DNA of 13,215 nucleotides, taken from positions 1-13,215 of the forward strand of contig JAWBOW010000028.1 in NCBI GenBank assembly GCA_038825775.1. Reading direction: 5' to 3'. Origin of the DNA: JAWBOW01 sp038825775. Lineage in GTDB: Archaea; Nanobdellota; Nanobdellia; Woesearchaeales; WAPY01. Made by a program: the position numbers and the translations under genes. The notes below the pieces were generated by a model. That model did not search any database and was not told the origin of the DNA. It saw only the letters and a program-made list of their open reading frames with translations. This document shows positions 6,564 to 10,940 of this stretch, one piece after another; within the stretch, counting starts at the first letter, position 1, and every line of letters starts with the position of its first letter.

Positions 6564-7067
6564 ATGCCAGGCACACAGCATAAAGAACAAAGGATTGCTG
6601 TTTTTGTTGACGTTCAAAACATGTATTACTCTGCAAAACACCTTTACAAGTCAAAGGTTAATTTTAGAGAGTTGCTTAGAGAAGCGGTTAAGAATAGAAA
6701 GTTAGTGAGGGCTATTGCTTATGTTATAAAAGCAGATATTAAAGAAGAGGATGTTTTCTTTGAAACACTAGAAAAGATTGGTTTTGAGGTTAAGATGAAG
6801 GAATTGCAAGTTTTTTATGGTGGGGCAAAGAAAGGTGATTGGGATGTTGGAATTGCGATTGATGCTATTGAATTAGCCCCAAAGATTGATGTTGTTGTTT
6901 TAGTTAGCGGTGATGGCGATTTTGTGCCTTTGGTAGAGCATTTAAAAAGAGCTCTTGGTTGTAGGGTTGAGATTATTGCATTTGGAAGGTCTTGTTCTTC
7001 AAAACTCATAGAAGTTTCTGATAGTTTTACAAACCTTGACGAAAATCCAGGAAGGTTTTTGATGTAA
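6564..7067 (+). CDS. NYN-domain (LabA/DUF88-like) putative ribonuclease
   Basis: A 167-residue PIN-like NYN protein, a family of metal-dependent RNases or RNA-binding proteins. The acidic site is complete: Asp16 in VFVDVQNMYY (13-22), Asp92/Asp94 in KKGDWDVGIAIDAI (89-102), and Asp117/Asp119 in LVSGDGDFVPLV (113-124). The family ending FGRSCSSKLIEVSDSFTNLDE (140-160) is also present. I chose the ATG at 6564 because GGTGGT lies just upstream (6553-6558); an upstream TTG at 6549 in frame would read through this site and add a meaningless MWWSK. The gene has its own AT-rich upstream region of about 140 bp with no clear TATA box. It converges on the small membrane-protein gene with a T12 tract between them. 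RNA target unknown. Confidence 0.9.
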   Translation: MPGTQHKEQRIAVFVDVQNMYYSAKHLYKSKVNFRELLREAVKNRKLVRAIAYVIKADIKEEDVFFETLEKIGFEVKMKELQVFYGGAKKGDWDVGIAIDAIELAPKIDVVVLVSGDGDFVPLVEHLKRALGCRVEIIAFGRSCSSKLIEVSDSFTNLDENPGRFLM

Positions 7068-7079
7068 TTTTTTTTTTTT
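7068..7079 (+). terminator. T12 tract after the NYN gene
   Basis: Twelve consecutive T follow the NYN stop codon directly. Poly-T is a sufficient archaeal terminator. The last two T belong to the stop codon of the convergent gene on the other strand. Confidence 0.7.
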
Positions 7080-7287
7080 AACTATTCTCTAACCTGTAAA
7101 TCTCAAAAACAATCCTGAAAATGCTTGCTACTGAAAGAACCATAACTAAGTAATTCTCAAAACCAAAACCAATGTCAAATATCTTAATCCCTCTTTTTTG
7201 ATCAAAAAACGCTATTAAGAATATTATTGCAAAGATTCCCATCAAAACAAAAAGCAACTTTAAAATTTTTAGATTATGCTCCTTCAT
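7078..7287 (-). CDS. Small two-TM membrane protein, unknown
   Basis: A 69-residue protein with two hydrophobic helices (about 8-28 and 43-62) joined by a short loop containing FDQKRGIKIFD, with charged ends. No family is recognised. Its ATG begins one base after the stop of the upstream coiled-coil gene (TAA-A-ATG), so the two are almost certainly translated together and may act together at the membrane. No independent ribosome-binding site is obvious. The stop codon abuts the T12 tract ending the convergent NYN gene. Confidence 0.72.
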   Translation of the reverse strand: MKEHNLKILKLLFVLMGIFAIIFLIAFFDQKRGIKIFDIGFGFENYLVMVLSVASIFRIVFEIYRLENS

Positions 7288-7288
7288 T

Positions 7289-7735
7289 TTATCTCTTCAA
7301 TCCAAGTTTTTGTTCTTTAACCTTTTCCTCCCAATAACTCTTCTTCTTCTCTGTTTTCTGCTTTAACAATTCTTTAACATTCAGTGTTTTCCTATTAATC
7401 CTTGATAACGTGTCTAAGTAGCGTGTCGGGTCCTTAGCATTCAAGATTGAGATTAATTGTTTTAACTCGTTTATAAAATCATTAAGTATCTTTTTTATTT
7501 TATCAATATCTTGAATTATTACCTTAACATCCTCCCCAACTTCATAGTGTTTTAACTCCTCACTGCTAACTATCAAATTAATTATTGAAGGAACTGCCTT
7601 TTCAACACTTATTCTTTCTCTCAAAACACTCTTTGAAATATTGTCCTCTATAAAAATCTCAAATATTGCACTATTTTCTTTTGGCAAATAATTCCTAACA
7701 TTTATTTTTTCTAAACTAACATATACTAACTTCAT
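7289..7735 (-). CDS. Unknown protein with C-terminal coiled coil
   Basis: A 148-residue soluble protein with no recognised family. The first half (about 1-80) looks alpha/beta, with strands such as MKLVYVSL, AIFEIFIED and EDVKVIIQDI. The second half (about 82-148) is helical and highly charged (KIKKILNDFINELKQLISIL, then a Lys/Glu-rich tail), likely a coiled coil. I start it at the ATG at 7735 rather than the in-frame GTG at 7759. The GTG overlaps the promoter region, and the palindromic TATA-like ATTTAAAT at 7762-7769 places the transcription start within a few bases of 7735. It is divergent from the GTPase gene across a very short spacer and is followed by a coupled small membrane-protein gene. 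Confidence 0.68.
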   Translation of the reverse strand: MKLVYVSLEKINVRNYLPKENSAIFEIFIEDNISKSVLRERISVEKAVPSIINLIVSSEELKHYEVGEDVKVIIQDIDKIKKILNDFINELKQLISILNAKDPTRYLDTLSRINRKTLNVKELLKQKTEKKKSYWEEKVKEQKLGLKR

Positions 7736-7761
7736 CCTTTTCAATATAAAAACCAACACTT

Positions 7762-7769
7762 ATTTAAAT
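7762..7769. promoter_or_regulatory. Shared palindromic TATA-like box for divergent leaderless genes
   Basis: ATTTAAAT is self-complementary and lies almost midway between the start codons at 7735 (minus, about 30 bp) and 7792 (plus, about 26 bp). Both distances fit a transcription start at or within a few bases of the ATG, and neither gene has a Shine-Dalgarno site. A purine-rich BRE-like GAAGG precedes the box on the minus strand. Confidence 0.5.
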
Positions 7770-7791
7770 CCTTCTTTTTTATTAATTAATT

Positions 7792-8754
7792 ATGAACGAG
7801 CAAAACTTTAATTCAATCATTGTTTATAAAAGCCAGGACATTATCGAGAGGGCTTTTAAAAAACTAAGAAAGTTCAGGCAAAAAAGGGTTGGTGTGAAAA
7901 AGAAAAAATCTTTTGAAAGAAGAGAATCTTATGACGAAAAACAGGAGATAATGATTTTTAAAGAGTCAGTTGTTAATGATTTAAACAACATTGTAAAATC
8001 ATTACCAACAATTGAAAACCTTAACGATTTTTATAAGGAATTGATTAATGAAAAAATTGGAATTGTCAATATTAAAAAATCCTTAGCTGCTTTGTCTTGG
8101 GCTTCTAAAAAAATAAGTGAGGTCTCAAAAAAATACTCTGAAAAAAAGGGTTTTATCGGAAGAACTTCCTCATTGCTAAAAAGAATTTCCAAGGACTTGG
8201 ATTTTTTAGAGTTTGTTAGGAAAGAATTCAAGGAGTTTCCAAGAGTTAAGGATTTGTTCACAATAATTATTACTGGATTCCCAAATGTTGGAAAAACAAC
8301 CCTGCTTTACAAGCTTACCGGTTCAAAACCAGAGATAAAAAATTATGCTTTCACAACAAAACAACTAAACATTGGCTACTTAAGAATTAATGGTTTTGAA
8401 GTTCAAATTATTGACACTCCAGGAACTTTGAACAGAGCTGAAAAGATGAATGTTTATGAAAAACAATCCTTCTTGGCAATAAAACACTTAGCTGACATAA
8501 TTGTTTTTGTAATTGCTTATGATTATGAACTTAAAAAACAAATAAAACTCTTGAACAGGATTTTATCATTTAAAAAACCAACACTAATCTTTTTGAATAA
8601 GGTTGAGATAAGCGATGAAAACTTTGTCAAGGATTGTTTTGTTAATCTTGAAGAATTCTCTAAAAAAACAGGTTTGAAACTAGAGATTTTCACAGATACT
8701 GATTTGTTAAAAAAAGAGCTTGAAAAGGGATTTTTTGAGAGCAGAAAAAAATAA
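7792..8754 (+). CDS. NOG1-like ribosome-assembly GTPase
   Basis: A 320-residue TRAFAC GTPase of the archaeal NOG1/OBG group, expected to act in large-subunit maturation. The N-terminal half (1-150) is a basic helical bundle, as in NOG1. The G domain follows: G1 GFPNVGKTT (162-170), the switch-I threonines T188/T189 (FTTK), G3 DTPGTLNRAEKMN (208-220, the NOG1-style switch II), and G4 NKVE (269-272). Standard G4 is NKxD, so Asp is replaced by Glu, which could weaken guanine specificity or simply be tolerated. The C-terminus lacks any eukaryotic extension, as expected for archaea. The ATG is used without a ribosome-binding site, from the bidirectional box 26 bp upstream. It converges on spt5 across about 170 bp. 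Confidence 0.87.
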   Translation: MNEQNFNSIIVYKSQDIIERAFKKLRKFRQKRVGVKKKKSFERRESYDEKQEIMIFKESVVNDLNNIVKSLPTIENLNDFYKELINEKIGIVNIKKSLAALSWASKKISEVSKKYSEKKGFIGRTSSLLKRISKDLDFLEFVRKEFKEFPRVKDLFTIIITGFPNVGKTTLLYKLTGSKPEIKNYAFTTKQLNIGYLRINGFEVQIIDTPGTLNRAEKMNVYEKQSFLAIKHLADIIVFVIAYDYELKKQIKLLNRILSFKKPTLIFLNKVEISDENFVKDCFVNLEEFSKKTGLKLEIFTDTDLLKKELEKGFFESRKK

Positions 8755-8896
8755 GAAATAAAAAATTTTTAGGATAAGATTAATAATTTGTTCTTAAAAA
8801 AAATTTTAAAATCTAACAAAAAAATTTTTAAGAAGATTAAGAAATTATGAAATGCATAAAAAACTAAAAAACCTTAAGCCAGAAAAATTTAATAAC

Positions 8897-8919
8897 AAAA
8901 AAATCTTTATTCAAAAAAA
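8897..8919 (-). terminator. Paired T7 tracts downstream of spt5
   Basis: On the minus strand two runs of seven T (opposite 8913-8919 and 8897-8903) begin a few bases after the spt5 stop, a typical archaeal terminator arrangement. The rest of the 8755-8923 spacer is AT-rich with no gene that I can support. Confidence 0.5.
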
Positions 8920-8923
8920 TCCC

Positions 8924-9385
8924 TTATTCTTCCTGATCTTCTTCTCTCCTAATAACCCTAACAGCGTCCATCTTTAAGGTTATTGGTATTGGAACAGCAG
9001 CATCTAGTAATTCAACAACAACCTCTTCCTTTGTCTTATCAATCCTTGTAATCTTCGCCTTTTCACGCTTGAAAGGACCAGAAATAATTTCAACAATATC
9101 ATTCTTCTTAATAACCATCTCCTTCTTCTTCTCAACCTCAACCATGTGCTCTATTTCAGAATAAGGAACAGGATTTTTTAATAGTCCCCTAGCATATGGA
9201 ACTCCAAGAGAAGCTTGCTCAGCATCAGCCCTGGAGTTTGCCTCAATAAAAATATAACCCCTCATTCCATAAGGCATTATTACAGAATAAACATTGAGTT
9301 TTTTCTTAATAGCATTACTAGCAACAAAACCCATAACTTGCTCTTCCCTATTCGCTGTTACTCTAAGAACATACAACTCAGGCAT
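8924..9385 (-). CDS. spt5: Transcription elongation factor Spt5 (NusG family)
   Basis: Binds the RNA polymerase clamp with Spt4 and keeps elongation processive. The 153 residues comprise an NGN domain (about 1-84) and a KOW domain (about 90-147). NGN features: LYVLRVTANREEQV (4-17) and the conserved MRGYIFIEA (41-49), then a helix and GVPYARGLL (61-69). The KOW segment has DIVEIISGPFKREKAKITRID (96-116). The acidic tail REEDQEE is short. Length is normal for archaeal Spt5. A strong GAGGGTGAT ribosome-binding site (9391-9399) lies five bases before the ATG, in the 16-bp gap after secE. It is the second gene of the secE-spt5 unit, an arrangement typical of archaea. Confidence 0.96.
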   Translation of the reverse strand: MPELYVLRVTANREEQVMGFVASNAIKKKLNVYSVIMPYGMRGYIFIEANSRADAEQASLGVPYARGLLKNPVPYSEIEHMVEVEKKKEMVIKKNDIVEIISGPFKREKAKITRIDKTKEEVVVELLDAAVPIPITLKMDAVRVIRREEDQEE

Positions 9386-9401
9386 TCTTTATCACCCTCT
9401 T

Positions 9402-9632
9402 TTACATTATGGCTTGTTGTAACAAATAAACAACCAAACCAATTAGTCCAAGAGCAACCATTCCCAAACTAGTAACCTTAACAATCATCTTATACTCTTG
9501 ACTTGTTGGTTTTTGAGTTAGTGTGAAANNNNNNNNNNTCTTGCACTCAAGAATAAAGGTTTTTAGAGATGAAACTAACGACTTGAAAAAACCTGCTGTT
9601 CTCTTAGGAAAACTCATTATTTTCTTTATCAT
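9402..9632 (-). CDS. secE: Protein translocase subunit SecE/Sec61-gamma (contains 10-N gap)
   Basis: A single-pass subunit clamping the SecYEG/Sec61 channel. From the ATG at 9632 it is about 76 residues as assembled. An amphipathic N-terminal helix (FPKRTAGFFKSLVSSLKTFILECK) is followed by the assembly gap, then QKPTSQEYKMIVKVTSLGMV with the family-typical KPT..EY.MI.KV motif, and a membrane helix (ALGLIGLVVYLL). The ten N span four codons and keep the frame. The in-frame GTG at 9641 is a less likely start: a GTGG-type site (9638-9642) precedes the ATG at 9632. It has its own promoter between it and ftsZ and leads into spt5. By comparison with the family spacing I remember, the gap may be two codons too long. 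Confidence 0.9.
   Translation of the reverse strand: MIKKIMSFPKRTAGFFKSLVSSLKTFILECKXXXXFTLTQKPTSQEYKMIVKVTSLGMVALGLIGLVVYLLQQAIM
9529..9538. other. Assembly gap of 10 N inside secE
   Basis: Ten undetermined bases. The reading frame is open on both sides, so the true length probably differs from ten by a multiple of three. Ten is also a common placeholder size. Confidence 0.98.
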
Positions 9633-9665
9633 AAAAACCACTATTCATTGTGGATTAAATCAGTA

Positions 9666-9673
9666 TTTTTAAA
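9666..9673 (-). promoter_or_regulatory. TATA-like box of secE-spt5
   Basis: The minus strand reads TTTAAAAA, centred about 38 bp from the secE ATG at 9632. This predicts a leader of roughly 12 bases containing the GTGG ribosome-binding site. A 16-bp inverted repeat lies immediately upstream. Confidence 0.5.
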
Positions 9674-9675
9674 GC

Positions 9676-9691
9676 TTGTGATTTTTCACAA
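9676..9691. repeat. Inverted repeat TTGTGA-N4-TCACAA upstream of secE
   Basis: Perfect 6-bp arms with a 4-bp spacer sit two bases upstream of the secE TATA-like box, where TFB would contact the BRE. Position suggests an operator for a dimeric regulator. It could also be a fortuitous hairpin at the end of the ftsZ transcript, but it is not followed by a U-run in that direction. Confidence 0.5.
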
Positions 9692-9694
9692 AAG

Positions 9695-9702
9695 AAAAAA
9701 AA
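9695..9702 (-). terminator. T8 tract after ftsZ
   Basis: Eight T on the minus strand begin three bases after the ftsZ stop codon. This would end ftsZ transcripts before the separate secE promoter. Confidence 0.5.
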
Positions 9703-9705
9703 TTC

Positions 9706-10782
9706 TTAATCAACAAACTCAATACCAAGTTCTGTCTCAATATCCTTGGCTTTTTTTGTCTTAATCCTCTTGCTAGGGCCTAAAATTTGTGATGATTTAA
9801 CACCAGTAATTATTAGCATAACCCTAATTGTTTTTGCCATGTCCTCACTAATCTGAGCACCCCAAATAATCTTTGCATCAGGATCCAACTTTTCAGAAAC
9901 AGTCTCAACTACCTTTCTCGCCTCTTCCAAAGTCATATCTAAGCCGCCAGAAATGTTTATCAAAGCACCATTCGCTCCTGAAATATCAACATCCAACAAG
10001 GGATTATTAATTGCCTTTTCAACACACTCAACAGCCCTATCACCACTATCTGACTCTCCAACACCAATCATTGCAACACCACCATTACTCATTATAGTCC
10101 TAACATCTGCAAAGTCCAAATTTATAAGTCCTGTTTTTGTTATCAACTCTGCAATTCCCTTCACAGCATTGGTTAGGATTTCATCAGCAACCTTAAAAGC
10201 AGTGTGCAATGGCAAATCAGGAGCAATCTCTAAAAGCTTATCATTGGGAATAACAATCAAAGTATCAACTATCGCTTCTAACCTTTCCAAACCATTAATA
10301 GCATTCTCCCAACGCCTCTTTCCCTCCATAGAAAAAGGCAGAGTAACAATGCCAACTGTTAAAGCACCTGTTTTTTTTGCAATCTCAGCAATCACCGGAG
10401 CAGAACCAGTTCCTGTTCCACCTCCTAAACCGCAAGTAATAAAAACCATATCAGCACCTTGTAATGCCTCCTTTATCTCATGCTCATTTTCCTTAGCAGC
10501 TTCCTCACCAATCTTTGGGTCAGAACCAGCTCCCAAACCATGAGTTAGTTGTTTTCCAATCAAGATTTTCTTGTCAGCAGTAGTATACAACAAGTCCTGA
10601 GCATCAGTATTGATAGCAATTGTTTCAGCACCAACAATTCCAACCTCAGAAATCCTGTTAATAGTATTATTACCTCCTCCTCCAGTTCCAACAACCTTTA
10701 TAGAAGCCCTTTGTTTTGAAAGCAATTGTTCAAGTTCAGCGTCAATCTCATTTACTCTCCTATCAATTTTTTCATAACCCAC
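9706..10782 (-). CDS. ftsZ: Cell-division tubulin homologue FtsZ
   Basis: GTP-dependent filament protein forming the division ring. I use the GTG at 10782 (358 residues) because AGGTGG (10788-10793) lies five bases before it; the in-frame TTG at 10821 would translate through this site. Residues from that start: glycine-rich nucleotide loop VVGTGGGGNNTINR (30-43), AINTDAQDLLYT (56-67), the tubulin signature GLGGGTGTGSAPVIAEIAKK (118-137), LPFSMEGKRR (148-157), NDKLL (180-184), and the T7-loop catalytic NLDFADV (221-227, Asp223 and Asp226). A basic linker ends in LGIEFVD, resembling the short conserved C-terminal peptide of archaeal FtsZ that contacts SepF. It is complete and should be an active GTPase. 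Downstream lie secE and spt5, as often in archaea. Confidence 0.97.
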   Translation of the reverse strand: MGYEKIDRRVNEIDAELEQLLSKQRASIKVVGTGGGGNNTINRISEVGIVGAETIAINTDAQDLLYTTADKKILIGKQLTHGLGAGSDPKIGEEAAKENEHEIKEALQGADMVFITCGLGGGTGTGSAPVIAEIAKKTGALTVGIVTLPFSMEGKRRWENAINGLERLEAIVDTLIVIPNDKLLEIAPDLPLHTAFKVADEILTNAVKGIAELITKTGLINLDFADVRTIMSNGGVAMIGVGESDSGDRAVECVEKAINNPLLDVDISGANGALINISGGLDMTLEEARKVVETVSEKLDPDAKIIWGAQISEDMAKTIRVMLIITGVKSSQILGPSKRIKTKKAKDIETELGIEFVD

Positions 10783-10838
10783 AAAAACCACCTTTTTTTT
10801 GTTTGTTAGTATTGCTTGCAAAAAAATTATTTATTGAT

Positions 10839-10849
10839 TTTTAAAAAAT
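10839..10849 (-). promoter_or_regulatory. Candidate TATA box of ftsZ
   Basis: The minus strand reads TTTTTTAAAAA here, about 60 bp from the GTG start, giving a leader of roughly 34 bases that includes the AGGTGG site. A second TATA-like TTTAAATATT lies slightly farther upstream (about 10857-10866), so the choice is uncertain. Confidence 0.35.
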
Positions 10850-10896
10850 TACTTCTAATATTTAAATCTTTTTAATCAAGTTTTAATTTCAAAAAA

Positions 10897-10938
10897 TTTT
10901 TAAACTACGAATTTATTATTAGTAAAAAAAAAGAGGTG
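10897..10938 (+). promoter_or_regulatory. Promoter and ribosome-binding site of the Hint-protein gene
   Basis: TTTTTAAA (10897-10904) is centred 40 bp from the ATG at 10941, as in mscS. The predicted leader of about 15 bases contains GAGGTG (10933-10938), two bases before the ATG, with the same spacing as the GAGGTG site of the gene starting at 576. Confidence 0.55.
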
Positions 10939-10940
10939 TA

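Noticed and set aside
8755..8923. Spacer between the GTPase gene and spt5 checked for RNA genes or a hidden ORF.
   Set aside because: Only A- and T-runs and short frames are present; terminators for the convergent genes suffice.
9676..9691. Inverted repeat TTGTGA-N4-TCACAA as the ftsZ terminator hairpin.
   Set aside because: In the ftsZ transcript the T8 run comes before the repeat, not after it, so it does not have intrinsic-terminator order; an operator role fits the position better.
9953..10543. Long plus-strand open frame of 196 codons antisense to ftsZ.
   Set aside because: It is rich in Ser, Pro and Ile with no domain logic, has no ribosome-binding site, and the minus-strand FtsZ sequence is complete.
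10783..10821. TTG at 10821 as start of ftsZ, adding 13 residues.
   Set aside because: The extension covers the AGGTGG site that correctly precedes the GTG at 10782.
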